Assembly: GCA_013289695.1 (NCBI GenBank)
Contig: JABCZK010000001.1
Location: 219,235-283,234 of the forward strand
Source of the DNA: Acidobacteriota bacterium
Lineage (GTDB): Bacteria; Acidobacteriota; Terriglobia; Acidiferrales; UBA7541
Length of the DNA: 64,000 nucleotides
Direction: 5' to 3'
Below are positions 44,233-53,127 of the stretch, one piece after another (position 1 is the stretch's first letter; the number at the start of each line of letters is the position of its first letter). Made by a program: the position numbers and the translations under genes. The notes beneath the pieces are model-generated. The model ran no database searches. It saw nothing but the letters and a program-made list of their open reading frames with translations, and was not told the origin of the DNA.

Positions 44233-45598
44233 ACCGCAGCGCCTCCACCGGATTCAAACGCGCGGCCCGCGACGCCGGATACATCCCCGCCGCAAGGCTC
44301 ACGAAAAATGAAACCCCAATTGCCAGCGCCACCATCCACCAGTGGATCGACGATATATCGATGGCCGGCAGCTCCTGCCGTTTCAAGTACGCGTTCGTCC
44401 CGATCGTCAGCGCGCGCCCAATCAGCCATCCCATCGCCACACCCAGCACTCCCCCTAGCAATCCCATCGCGCCCGCTTCCACGAAAAATAAACGCCGCAC
44501 ATCACGATCCGCCGCCCCCAGCGCTTTCAAAATTCCAATCTCGCGCCGCCGCTCCAGAATCGCCATCACCAAAGTATTCACGATGCCCAGCGATGCCACC
44601 GTCAGCGCCAAACTTCCAAAAATCAGCAGCAGCGAATCAAACACCGTAAAAAACAACATCATATTTTTTGTCGCATCCAGAATCGAAAACGTCCCGAAGC
44701 CCATTTGCTTGATCGTATCCTCCACGGCCTCGACGGCTTTCGGCGACCTCACCCGCACCGTCAAAGTTTCGTACGTCGGCTTTCCCGTATTTCCGCGCAA
44801 CATTTCGCGCATGTCCGTGGGCTGCGCGATGCGCAAATTCTGCGCGATCTGCAATGGGATCAGCAAACGCCCGCGCCCGAATCCACCGAATCCCGTAGCT
44901 GGCTCCGTTTCCACCACGCCGATGATCCGCAATTTCAATTCCCGCGGCACCAAAGAGAACCCGCCAGACGCTGGCGCATCATCCGCGGCAGAATGTTTCG
45001 GCACCGGCGTCACGTCGTCCGGAGGCAACGCTTGCTTCTCCGCGTAACGCAGAACCAAATCCTTCCCGATCAGCGAATCCGTCTGCTTCGAAAGATCCCG
45101 CGCCAATTCGATCTGCAGAATCGCTTCGTTCGCTTCCGGCCCGGAGAAGAACGCTCCCTTCATCTCATCGAAAGCCCCATCGGCACGCGCCGACGCCGCA
45201 ATCCCCGCGACGGTAGTCATGTACGGCTTGCCCTCGAACTGAACCTCCGTCGGAAACCGCACTTCCGGGTACACTTCTACAACATTCTTGATCTGCGCCA
45301 ACTGCTGCCGCGCGTCATCGTCCAACTTTCGCGCCGGTTGCGTCGAAGCCCTTTCCGCCAGCGGACGCGGAGGACCGCCAAACGCGCGCATATTCGACTG
45401 CGTCGTCACAAACACCGCATCGAACAACCCCGACCGCGACAGTCGCGTGCTGGCCAATTCCTGCAATCCCACTCCCAACGACAGCATCGCCACCAGCGAC
45501 GCCACCCCCACCGCGATTCCCAGAGTCGTCAACGAATTCCGCAGCACCGCTTCGCGCAGATTGCGCGCCGCCAGTTCCGTCAAGTCACGCAATTTCAT
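44225..45598 (-). CDS. MacB/FtsX-like ABC exporter permease
   Basis: 457 residues. N-terminal membrane segment (LTTLGIAVGVASLVAMLS), a periplasmic MacB core domain (about 60-300), then three C-terminal membrane segments (FFTVFDSLLLIFGSLALTVA, VEAGAMGLLGGVLGVAMGWL, MVALAIGVSFFVSLAAGMYP). It overlaps the ATPase gene by 14 bases and the esterase gene by eight. Confidence 0.93.
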   Translation of the reverse strand: MKLRDLTELAARNLREAVLRNSLTTLGIAVGVASLVAMLSLGVGLQELASTRLSRSGLFDAVFVTTQSNMRAFGGPPRPLAERASTQPARKLDDDARQQLAQIKNVVEVYPEVRFPTEVQFEGKPYMTTVAGIAASARADGAFDEMKGAFFSGPEANEAILQIELARDLSKQTDSLIGKDLVLRYAEKQALPPDDVTPVPKHSAADDAPASGGFSLVPRELKLRIIGVVETEPATGFGGFGRGRLLIPLQIAQNLRIAQPTDMREMLRGNTGKPTYETLTVRVRSPKAVEAVEDTIKQMGFGTFSILDATKNMMLFFTVFDSLLLIFGSLALTVASLGIVNTLVMAILERRREIGILKALGAADRDVRRLFFVEAGAMGLLGGVLGVAMGWLIGRALTIGTNAYLKRQELPAIDISSIHWWMVALAIGVSFFVSLAAGMYPASRAARLNPVEALRYE

Positions 45599-46325
45599 CG
45601 CTGACTCCCTCGGTCACCAATTTCCCGTCGCGCATCGTGATAATCCGATGGGCGTAACGCGCTGCGCGCACTTTGTCATGCGTCACCATCACAATGGTCA
45701 TCTGCAGATTCCGATTTATTTCTTGTAAAAGATGCATGATCGCGTCGCCCGTCACGCTATCCAGGTTTCCCGTAGGCTCGTCCGCCAGCAGAATCGTCGG
45801 CCGGTTCACCAACGCCCGCGCCAGCGCCGCCCGCTGCTGTTCCCCGCCCGAAAGCTCACTGGGACGATGCGAGAGCCGCGCCGCCAGACTCACACGCTCC
45901 ACTGCCTCACGCACGCGTGCCGGACGCTCCGCGCGATCCACCTCCGCCAAACGCAAAGGCAGCTCGACGTTTTCTTCCAGCGTCATGCGCGGCAACAGAT
46001 TGAACGCCTGGAACACCATCCCGACGGTGTGGCTGCGATGATGCGCCAGCTCCTGCGAAGTCATTCCCGCGAGGTTCTGTTCGTGCGCATAAATTGCGCC
46101 GGAGGTCGGCCGGTCAAGCCCAGCCAGCAAATTCAGCAGCGTGGATTTACCCGAGCCGGAGCTGCCCAGCAACGCCACAAACTCCCCTGCCCGCACCGCG
46201 ATCGAAACGTCGTCCACCGCATGCACCAGAGCCTGGCCCATGGCATATTGCCGCGACACCCGTTCCGTACGCACAGCAAATCCGTTAGAAGTCCCGGTCA
46301 TGTCACCCACACTAATATTACGCAC
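45585..46325 (-). CDS. ABC exporter ATP-binding protein (LolD/MacB type)
   Basis: 246 residues. Walker A LLGSSGSGKSTLL, Q-loop FQAFNLLPRMT, signature LSGGEQQRAALARAL, Walker B ILLADEPTGNLD. This is the MacB/LolD/FtsE subclass that works with a single FtsX-fold permease. GTG at 46325 or ATG at 46301 may start the gene; neither has a strong ribosome site. It follows the radical SAM gene by 68 bp. Confidence 0.95.
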   Translation of the reverse strand: MRNISVGDMTGTSNGFAVRTERVSRQYAMGQALVHAVDDVSIAVRAGEFVALLGSSGSGKSTLLNLLAGLDRPTSGAIYAHEQNLAGMTSQELAHHRSHTVGMVFQAFNLLPRMTLEENVELPLRLAEVDRAERPARVREAVERVSLAARLSHRPSELSGGEQQRAALARALVNRPTILLADEPTGNLDSVTGDAIMHLLQEINRNLQMTIVMVTHDKVRAARYAHRIITMRDGKLVTEGVSDEIA

Positions 46326-46393
46326 AGTTACCGCCGTTCGTTACACACGAAGAAAAGCTGCCGGCCAGCCTGAAGTTCAGTCGATGCGCGCCG

Positions 46394-47518
46394 CTACAAA
46401 TTCAAGTCCGAATATTTAGATGCGGCCGTAACCCGCGCGTGCTCGTAAAGTTTCTGCGGGGTCTTGCCATGGGGATTTGCCCAGCGCCCCGGAATCACCG
46501 TGCCACATTCCGGGCAATGTCCATCTTTCAGCCGATTCTGCTGCACGTCGTGCCACGAACGCTTCAGCAACAGCGTGCGGCAAGCCGGACACGACGTATG
46601 CGCCCCATCACTGTAGATGTTGCCCTCGTAGACGTAATGCAGCCCCGCGTCCAACGCGATCCGCCGCGCTGCGTGCAAAGTCTGGGGTGGCGTCTTCGGC
46701 TTATCCTTCAATTTGAAGTCGGGATGAAATGCCGTGAAATGCAGCGGAACGTCCGGCCCCAGGTTCTGCAAAATCCATCCGCACAGCTCGCGCGTTTCTT
46801 CGGCAGCGTCGTTTAAAGTGGGAATCATCAGATTTGTGATCTCAAACCACACGTTCGTTTCATTCTTCAGCCACAGCAATGCGTCCAGCACTGGCTGCAA
46901 ATGCGTCAGGGTAATCTTGCCGTAGAATTTCTCGGTGAACGCCTTCAGATCAATGTTCGCCGCGTCAATGTGGTCGTAAATATCGTGGAACGCATCGCAC
47001 GTGATGTATCCGTTAGAAACCATCACCGTGTTGAGCCCCGCCTCTTTCGCCGCGCTGCAAATATCAATCACATATTCGCCCCAAATCGTCGGCTCGTTGT
47101 AAGTGAAAGCAATCGAATCACAGTGATTGCGAATCGCGAGGAGCACCACGTCTTCCGGCGGCACGTACGAGGAGCCGACCTGGTCCGCGCGCGATTTTGA
47201 AATGTCCCAGTTCTGGCAGAAGAAGCAGCCCATGTTGCAGCCTGCCGTCCCCATCGAAAATACGCGCGTGCCCGGAAGAAAATGATTCAGGGGTTTCTTC
47301 TCGATGGGATCAACCTGCATCGCCGCGGGATGCGCGTACCCCAGACTGTAAAGTTTTCCTCCCTGGTTCGCGCGAATAAAACAAAACCCCGCCTGTCCCT
47401 CGCCAATATGGCAGTGCCGCGGACAAAGATAGCAATGCACTTTGCCGCCTGGTTCTGCCTCCCACCAGCTCGCTTCGTGCAATTCCGCCGATTTTTGCAA
47501 TATTTTCAGGCCCTGCAT
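46394..47518 (-). CDS. amrS: AmmeMemoRadiSam-system radical SAM enzyme
   Basis: About 374 residues. An N-terminal CYLCPRHCHIGEGQAGFC segment, then the radical SAM cluster motif AGCNMGCFFCQNW, TYNEPTIWGEY, and a C-terminal CPACRTLLLKR and CPECGTVIPGRW pair that looks zinc-binding. The family, AmrS, usually sits with Memo and AMMECR1 genes; they are absent here. ATG 47518 is favoured by GGGAGAG upstream; a GTG at 47527 is an alternative. A TATAAT at 47540-47545 predicts a short leader. Confidence 0.92.
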   Translation of the reverse strand: MQGLKILQKSAELHEASWWEAEPGGKVHCYLCPRHCHIGEGQAGFCFIRANQGGKLYSLGYAHPAAMQVDPIEKKPLNHFLPGTRVFSMGTAGCNMGCFFCQNWDISKSRADQVGSSYVPPEDVVLLAIRNHCDSIAFTYNEPTIWGEYVIDICSAAKEAGLNTVMVSNGYITCDAFHDIYDHIDAANIDLKAFTEKFYGKITLTHLQPVLDALLWLKNETNVWFEITNLMIPTLNDAAEETRELCGWILQNLGPDVPLHFTAFHPDFKLKDKPKTPPQTLHAARRIALDAGLHYVYEGNIYSDGAHTSCPACRTLLLKRSWHDVQQNRLKDGHCPECGTVIPGRWANPHGKTPQKLYEHARVTAASKYSDLNL

Positions 47519-47675
47519 GGCATCCACTCTCCCAGCTTAATTATACGCCTGAATCCGCGGGCAAGTTTTTGCGTCACGATTGCGACGTCGGAGTTGCCAG
47601 TCCCCAACGCCGCGTTATATCGTGACAGCATGGTATCTTGCGCAGCCCCTCAGCCGCCGCGAGCCGCCCGCTGAC

Positions 47676-48254
47676 ATGAAAATCATTCGACCCATCGCGT
47701 GTTCGATCGCCGCAGCCTGCCTGCTGCTCGCTCCCATCTCACACGCGCAGTCCGAAAGCCTCACTGGAAAAATGCACGAGTACAAGGACGACGTTTCTCT
47801 CTCCAACGGCCAAATCCGCGCCGGTGACGTCTGCGTCAATTTCATCCCAGTGATGCAATCGCTTGGTTTCTTCAACGGACTCGAAAGAATCGACACGCCG
47901 CGCGGCTCAGAATTTCGCAGAAATTCACAACCGGTAGATTTTTTTCCGGATTACCTGACCATCGAAATCAACATTCGCATCGAGGTATGCGACGCCAACA
48001 TTTACACTCCGGCGAAGACTCCGGACATCATCAAAGGAATGCAATTTCGAGTACAGTGGAAACGCGGCCTGTATCTGCGCCCCGCTGCCAACGTCACCAT
48101 CGAGCGCAAGCCGCTGCAAATGGAAGAAGGCGACAACCGGATGCTTTACGTAATCAAACTTCGCGACCACAGCGTCCCGCTAAGCGACCACCTGATTCTT
48201 TCCGTAATTTCCGCCAACGGCAAAATCATGTCGCGCATGTCCGCGCGGCTATAG
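47676..48254 (+). CDS. Secreted hypothetical protein
   Basis: 192 residues from ATG 47676 with a signal peptide (MKIIRPIACSIAAACLLLAP). The mature part has GQIRAGDVCVNFIPVMQSLG, VDFFPDYLTIEINIRIEVCD and KGMQFRVQWKRGLYLRP, a beta-rich soluble protein. No family is recognised. Confidence 0.75.
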   Translation: MKIIRPIACSIAAACLLLAPISHAQSESLTGKMHEYKDDVSLSNGQIRAGDVCVNFIPVMQSLGFFNGLERIDTPRGSEFRRNSQPVDFFPDYLTIEINIRIEVCDANIYTPAKTPDIIKGMQFRVQWKRGLYLRPAANVTIERKPLQMEEGDNRMLYVIKLRDHSVPLSDHLILSVISANGKIMSRMSARL

Positions 48255-48467
48255 CCTCTGCTTGCGTCGCCGGTCCGCGACCCACTCAAGAAACCGTTCC
48301 ATCCGCGCGTGTTCGCGCCACATCAAGCTGAAGAATTTGCCCGCGTCTAGGTCGGCTGCGTCCTTGCCGAAGAAAGTTTCCAGCCGCCATTGCAAATACG
48401 GCGACGCCCAAGGCCGCAGCCGATAACCCCGCGCAATAATCCAGTAATAGCGAAGAGCGTTCAACAT
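48249..48467 (-). CDS. Hypothetical small protein
   Basis: 72 residues from ATG 48467 (MLNALRYYWIIARGYRLRPW). The rest is helical and charged (KFFSLMWREHARMERFLEWV). It overlaps the end of the neighbour on the other strand by six bases and diverges from the TPR gene across 26 bp. No function can be given. Confidence 0.7.
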   Translation of the reverse strand: MLNALRYYWIIARGYRLRPWASPYLQWRLETFFGKDAADLDAGKFFSLMWREHARMERFLEWVADRRRKQRL

Positions 48468-48493
48468 GGCAGGACGGGTGCTAGAATTGCTGC

Positions 48494-48862
48494 GTGAATA
48501 GTCAAGCTCCTCAAAGCGCGGAAGACCACTACTACGCAGGCATAGATTTCTTCGGCGAAGGAAAACTCCCGGAAGCAATCGCGGAATACACGCGCGCGCT
48601 GGAACTCGATCCCAAATTTAGCGACGCGCTGCATGGCCTGGCGCAAGCCTATCACGCCCAGCAGGATTTTGACCGCACCATTGAAACCGCGCGGCGCATC
48701 CTGGCCCTCGATCCCGACGACATTCTGGCCTGGACCACCATCTCGCGCGCCTATCAACGCCAGGGCATGGTCCCTGAAGCCGAAGAAGCCGGAAACAAAG
48801 CGCGAATCCTCGGCTGGAAGCAGCAACTGAAGGAACAAAAAGCCAGCGGCGGAAAAATCTAG
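48494..48862 (+). CDS. Small TPR protein
   Basis: 122 residues from a GTG. Two or three TPR units: HYYAGIDFFGEGKLPEAIAE, ALHGLAQAYHAQQDFDRTIE and AWTTISRAYQRQGMVPEAEE. No signal peptide. Likely a protein-protein adaptor. GTG is the only in-frame start that keeps the first repeat. Confidence 0.85.
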   Translation: MNSQAPQSAEDHYYAGIDFFGEGKLPEAIAEYTRALELDPKFSDALHGLAQAYHAQQDFDRTIETARRILALDPDDILAWTTISRAYQRQGMVPEAEEAGNKARILGWKQQLKEQKASGGKI

Positions 48863-48900
48863 AAGCCCCTGGTGAATGTTCAGCGGCGCCTCACACATGC

Positions 48901-48960
48901 GGCTTCAGGGGCTGAAGCCCTTTTATTTGCTCGGCCTAACGGCGGGGCTGAAGCCCCGCC
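48901..48960. repeat. GCTTCAGC-type hairpins after TPR gene
   Basis: GGCTTCA-5-TGAAGCC (48901-48919) and GGCGGGGCT-GA-AGCCCCGCC (48941-48960). Members of the same family as 19577 and 34145. Confidence 0.7.
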
Positions 48961-49022
48961 CTTTCGGATCGCCCATTTCTGACATCACTTGTAGTCGCAT
49001 GCCCGCAACCCGAAAATATTTT

Positions 49023-49766
49023 TCACGCCCCGCGGTTTGTCGCAGCAGCTCGACCAGCGCGCTGCACTGCTTCGGCGACTAATTCTCCGTTGCCTTTCGC
49101 CGGGCTGCCATCCGGTAATGTAAGAATGTCTTCTAATCCGATCCGGGTGGCGTAGCCGCGTTTTGCCGCCACTTCAATAAACTCCCATGCGGTGCGATTC
49201 AATCCATGCAAAATGATTGGCAATGCGATTCTGGCGCGCTGCAGCAGGGCCTCAATCTTCCCGACAACCTCGAGCGCCGCATCCATTTCCTGCTGCTCTG
49301 GTTCCAGCAATACCCAACGGCAACGCGCGGCGAGCCCGCTCTCCAGAAATTTCTCGGTCGCCGGGACGCTGCCCATGCCCGCCTCAACGCCCATGCCTTT
49401 CGCGAGCAGTAATTCTGCCAGCGCTACGCCGCCTTCTTCGTTGAAGTTCACCGAAGCGAAGTCCGGGAAGGTTTTCCACGCCGCTACCTTATCATGACGT
49501 TCCCGCGCATCGCGTACCATCCACAGACCCGTGCTCACACCGAACGGAATCCCCGGGATCGCCGCGCGCACCGCCGAGACCGCCCGCGCCACATCATCCG
49601 CATCCACGCTTTCGCGCCCATCAGCGGCACGCACATGAAAATGCGCTGCGCCGGCACCTGCTGCCACGGCTTCCTTCGCAGCAGTAGCCATTTCCTGCGC
49701 CGAACAAGGCACGTGAGGATGCTCCGCCCGCGTCCTCCCGCCATTCAGCGAAACCTCAATCATCAT
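49023..49766 (-). CDS. BKACE family (3-keto-5-aminohexanoate cleavage enzyme-like, DUF849)
   Basis: 247 residues from ATG 49766 (MIEVSLNGGRTRAEHPHVPC). Metal-site text GAGAAHFHVRAADG, VNFNEEGG, MGVEAGMGS and IILHGLN match the beta-keto acid cleavage enzymes, which use acetyl-CoA to split beta-keto acids with zinc. The substrate cannot be inferred. It stands alone between repeats. Confidence 0.85.
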   Translation of the reverse strand: MMIEVSLNGGRTRAEHPHVPCSAQEMATAAKEAVAAGAGAAHFHVRAADGRESVDADDVARAVSAVRAAIPGIPFGVSTGLWMVRDARERHDKVAAWKTFPDFASVNFNEEGGVALAELLLAKGMGVEAGMGSVPATEKFLESGLAARCRWVLLEPEQQEMDAALEVVGKIEALLQRARIALPIILHGLNRTAWEFIEVAAKRGYATRIGLEDILTLPDGSPAKGNGELVAEAVQRAGRAAATNRGA

Positions 49767-50113
49767 GTACACCCCACTCGGAGTGCGGCGGCTTGTGAAT
49801 CGCGCCGCGGCGCGATTCATCCCGAGATCCGGCAGCGACGGGCATTCGACCGGAGGGCGGTTCGCGAACCGCCCCTACAAACCAGTGCAGGATCGAAGGG
49901 CTGCCGCCTTTTCTCGCGCTAGACTGGTCTCGCGCTGACACCAAAACAATACAAAAATAGAAACGGCCGAGCAACATGCACTCGGCCAAAACAAAAATTC
50001 CCCGCACAAAAGATCGTCACAACCACGCGTGCAGTCGTAGGGGCGGGTCTTAGACCCGCCCCTACAGCCACGATCGCTCACACCGATTCGGCTGCCACGC
50101 TACCAAACGCCAA
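49767..50113. repeat. Repeat region with nested palindromes
   Basis: 347 bp. The two-hairpin element copy C is at 49795-49894, with another palindrome inserted in its second hairpin (49853-49880). TAGGGGCGGGTCT-T-AGACCCGCCCCTA is at 50038-50064. No gene is supported. Confidence 0.75.
49795..49894. repeat. Two-hairpin intergenic element, copy C, interrupted
   Basis: GTGAATCGCGC and GCGCGATTCAT form the first hairpin (49795-49820), then five bases and GATCC (49826-49830); the matching GGATC lies 60 bases later (49890-49894). Between them is GGAGGGCGGTTCGCGAACCG (49852-49871) then CCCCTA, which is a copy of a different palindrome family. Confidence 0.75.
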
Positions 50114-51613
50114 CTACAGCGCTGCGCAGACCGACTTAACTTCCGTGTAATGCTCCAACACTTCGTGCCCCATCTCGCGGCCCCAGCCACTCTGCTTGTA
50201 GCCGCCAAACGGAAGCGACGCATCAAACACGTTGTAGCAGTTGATCCAAACCGTGCCCGCCTTGATCTTGGACGCCATGCCGTGCGCTTTCTTCACATCG
50301 CGCGTCCAGATTCCGGCAGCCAGCCCATAGATGGTGTCGTTGGCGGTCGCCACGATTTCTTTCGGATCGCTGAACGGAATCGCGGTAACCACCGGTCCGA
50401 AAATTTCTTCCTGCACCACTTTCATCTTCGGATTGGTGTTCACCAGTACGGTCGGCTTCACGAAGTAGCCCGTCGTGCCTTCGCGCGAGCCGCCGGTCAC
50501 AGCCTTTGCGCCTTCCTTCACGCCGCTTTCCAAGAAGCCGCACACGCGATTGAGCTGCTCTTCGGAAACCAATGGGCCCAGATCGCTGTCCGGATCAAAT
50601 CCGGGACGCACGCGTATCTTCGAAGCATTCTCCGCCACGCCTTCTACCACCTTGTCGAAAGCTTTCTTTTCGATGTACAGGCGCGACCCTGCACAGCAGC
50701 ACTGCCCCTGATTGAAGAAAATCGCGCTAGCCGCTCCGGGAATCGCAGCGTCCAAATCGGCGTCGTCGAAAATAATGTTCGGCGATTTGCCGCCCAGCTC
50801 AAGCGAGACCTTCTTCAAGTTCCCCGCCGCTGCTTTCAGAATCAGCTTGCCGACTTCGGTGGAACCCGTGAAGGCGATCTTATCCACGTCCGGATGCGCA
50901 GCCAATGCCGCGCCAGCGGTCTCGCCGTAGCCCGGAACGATGTTCACCACCCCATCCGGAATCCCCGCTTCCTGGATCAATTCGCCCAAGCGCAGCGCTG
51001 TCAGAGGCGTCTGTTCCGCTGGCTTCAACACGATCGTGCAACCGGTCGCCAGCGCCGGTCCCAGTTTCCACGCCGCCATCAGCAGCGGGAAATTCCACGG
51101 AATGATCTGTCCCACCACGCCCACCGGCTCGCGCAACGTGTACGCGTGGAACATGCCCTGCTTCCAACCGGACATCGGAACCGTGTTGCCTTCAATCTTC
51201 GTGGCCCAGCCGGCGTAGTAGCGGAAATGATCGATCGAAAGCGGCAGATCGGCTACGCGCGCAATTTTTAGCGGCTTGCCGTTATCCAGTGATTCCAGTT
51301 GCGCAAATTCTTCCAGGTGCTTTTCCAGCAGGTCGCCCAAGCGCCAGATCATGCGCCCGCGTTCCGAAGGCGAAATCTTCGACCATGGTCCGGTCTCAAA
51401 CGCCGCGCGCGCTGCTTTTACCGCGCGGTCAATGTCTTCCTTATCGCCCTCGGCGACGTTCGAAAGCACTTCGCCAGTGGCCGGATTGTAGGTCTTGAAC
51501 GTCTTGCCCGAAGCCGCGTCAACCCATTTGCCGTTGATCAGCATCTTGCGCGTCTTGGTCACGTATCCCGTAACATTTTCAGTCGGTTTTACAGCTACCG
51601 ATGCAGTTGCCAT
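50114..51613 (-). CDS. NAD-dependent aldehyde dehydrogenase
   Basis: 499 residues. VEL-type elements: PAEQTPLTALRLGELI, FTGSTEVGKLI, VSLELGGKSPNIIFDDADLD with the catalytic Glu, NQGQCCCAGSRLYIE with the catalytic Cys, and EEIFGPVVTAIPFSD. This is the betaine/class 1-2 ALDH group. AGGAGG lies eight bases before the ATG. It stands alone, so the aldehyde is unknown. Confidence 0.95.
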   Translation of the reverse strand: MATASVAVKPTENVTGYVTKTRKMLINGKWVDAASGKTFKTYNPATGEVLSNVAEGDKEDIDRAVKAARAAFETGPWSKISPSERGRMIWRLGDLLEKHLEEFAQLESLDNGKPLKIARVADLPLSIDHFRYYAGWATKIEGNTVPMSGWKQGMFHAYTLREPVGVVGQIIPWNFPLLMAAWKLGPALATGCTIVLKPAEQTPLTALRLGELIQEAGIPDGVVNIVPGYGETAGAALAAHPDVDKIAFTGSTEVGKLILKAAAGNLKKVSLELGGKSPNIIFDDADLDAAIPGAASAIFFNQGQCCCAGSRLYIEKKAFDKVVEGVAENASKIRVRPGFDPDSDLGPLVSEEQLNRVCGFLESGVKEGAKAVTGGSREGTTGYFVKPTVLVNTNPKMKVVQEEIFGPVVTAIPFSDPKEIVATANDTIYGLAAGIWTRDVKKAHGMASKIKAGTVWINCYNVFDASLPFGGYKQSGWGREMGHEVLEHYTEVKSVCAAL

Positions 51614-51986
51614 ATTGTGTTCCTCCTTCAGTCTTCGATGATTTTCGGAAATTCAAAATCTCAATATCGCCATGCCCGATGTGCGTCATTGCTTGAATCC
51701 GCGTGGTTCTAACAGCTAAGACAAAAATACCGTTCTCTTTGCACCTGGCTGGAAGCTGCGCGAAGCAATCAAGGTTTTCTGGACCATTCCAGTCACCCGG
51801 TGGGGGCTAGCACCGCATATCATAGTCGCCTGAGCCATGCGGTTGCAATAGCCCAAACAAATGCCATGAATTATAAATTTCTATGGCGGCGCTGGCGCGA
51901 GGCTTGCCTCGCGTGTGTTCTGTTGGTCGTAGCGCCACGCTGTGCCGTGCCATATTGATGCGTGCGAAGATCGAGGAAACAACAAA
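51614..51986. repeat. Intergenic region with one CGCGAGGC hairpin
   Basis: 373 bp between ALDH and the MntR-like gene end. CGCGAGGC-TT-GCCTCGCG is at 51896-51913, a third copy of the hairpin at 13926 and 33304. Nothing else was found. Confidence 0.65.
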
Positions 51987-52664
51987 CTACGCGGCGTTCC
52001 GCACCCATACCCTCTGCGTCGCAGGCTTGCCCAAATGAATGCGCGTGGAAGTATGACCCGCAACGGACAACACCATGGTCTCGTCGTACTCTCGCTGGTG
52101 AACGCGCACCTTCGTTCCAGGATGCAACCCGAGGCCGGTCAAAAACTCCAGAAACTTCGGATCCTTCTCGTACACGCGCAAGACCTCGTACGTCTTGCCA
52201 ACCGAGACCTCCGACAACCGCACCGCGCCAAATTTCCTGCGCAGCTTCGCCATCCCGCCCAGCAGCGGCACTCCGTGCGGGCAGCGGCTGTCGCGTCCAA
52301 ACCGCTTGAGCAAAAGCTCGGCCACCTCGGGCGAAATCCCATGCTCCAGCCGCTCCGCTTCTTCGTGCGCGCGCGCCCATTCCAGGCCAATCACGTCAGT
52401 GAGCAGCTTTTCCGCCAGCCGGTGACGCAACACCAGATGCCCCGCGATCTCCTGGCCCTTCGCCGAAAGTTCGATGTGTCCATCGCGCCGCACGCGCAAA
52501 TATCCGCCGCGCGTCATGCGCTTCAGCGCCGCGGTGACCGCGGGAGGGGTGACGCCCAAATCTTCGGCGAGCCGCGCGCTGATGGGCGCCTGCTCTTCCT
52601 GCACCAATTCCCAGATCGCCTTCAGATAATCTTCCTGAGAAACGCTCGTAGTTTCGCGCCGCAT
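51987..52664 (-). CDS. mntR: DtxR/MntR-family metal-dependent repressor
   Basis: 225 residues. Winged helix SVSQEDYLKAIWEL with APISARLAEDLGVTPPAVTA, a dimer/metal domain with VLRHRLAEKLL and HEEAERLEHGIS, CPHG, and a C-terminal SH3-like domain. The Cys of DtxR is Glu104 here, as in MntR, which suggests manganese instead of iron. The Glu equivalent to MntR Glu11 is Lys15. A gene symbol is tentative. It follows the LMW phosphatase gene by 28 bp. Confidence 0.88.
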   Translation of the reverse strand: MRRETTSVSQEDYLKAIWELVQEEQAPISARLAEDLGVTPPAVTAALKRMTRGGYLRVRRDGHIELSAKGQEIAGHLVLRHRLAEKLLTDVIGLEWARAHEEAERLEHGISPEVAELLLKRFGRDSRCPHGVPLLGGMAKLRRKFGAVRLSEVSVGKTYEVLRVYEKDPKFLEFLTGLGLHPGTKVRVHQREYDETMVLSVAGHTSTRIHLGKPATQRVWVRNAA

Positions 52665-52692
52665 TCTTACCTGCTCTGATCCTCTGCGACTG

Positions 52693-53121
52693 TTAGCCCG
52701 CGCTCGCCATTTGCGTGCGCAAACGCGTCGCTAACACCTGCACGCGCGCCGTGATGTCGTCGCAAATCGTGCGATGCAGGGTGATATCTTCACCGAACGG
52801 GTCTTGCACCGGCCACTCCTCCACATCATGCTCTGGAAACAGCGCCTTCCCGTGAATCCCAGACATATTGATCACCACATCCGGTTTCCGCAGCTTGTGA
52901 TTGTGCAGCCCCTTCGAGAATTGGCCATCGAATGGAATTCCGCGCTCGCGCAAAACCGCTTGAGTGGTGGCGTCAATGAAACCCAGCGGCGAAACTCCCG
53001 CGCTTTCCGCCAAAATAATATCCGGGTACGAATGCCGCGCGATCGCCTCAGCCATCTGGCTGCGCACGCAATTGCCCACGCAAACAAATAGCACTTTCAC
53101 CAGGGCGTTCATATCGGCCAC
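52693..53121 (-). CDS. Low-molecular-weight phosphatase / ArsC-type arsenate reductase
   Basis: 142 residues. The P-loop FVCVGNCVRSQMAEA has Cys14-x5-Arg20 as in LMW phosphatases and thioredoxin-coupled ArsC; WPVQDPFG carries the general-acid Asp. No additional Cys pair typical of ArsC is clear, so phosphatase or reductase cannot be decided. Only six bases separate it from pdxT. Confidence 0.88.
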   Translation of the reverse strand: MADMNALVKVLFVCVGNCVRSQMAEAIARHSYPDIILAESAGVSPLGFIDATTQAVLRERGIPFDGQFSKGLHNHKLRKPDVVINMSGIHGKALFPEHDVEEWPVQDPFGEDITLHRTICDDITARVQVLATRLRTQMASAG

Positions 53122-53127
53122 AGAGTC

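Noticed and set aside
43255..44649. Plus-strand ORF of 464 codons opposite esterase and permease
   Set aside because: Covers two clear genes on the other strand; no family, no ribosome site.
50150..51271. Plus-strand ORF of 373 codons opposite aldehyde dehydrogenase
   Set aside because: Shadow of a conserved gene; no supporting motif.
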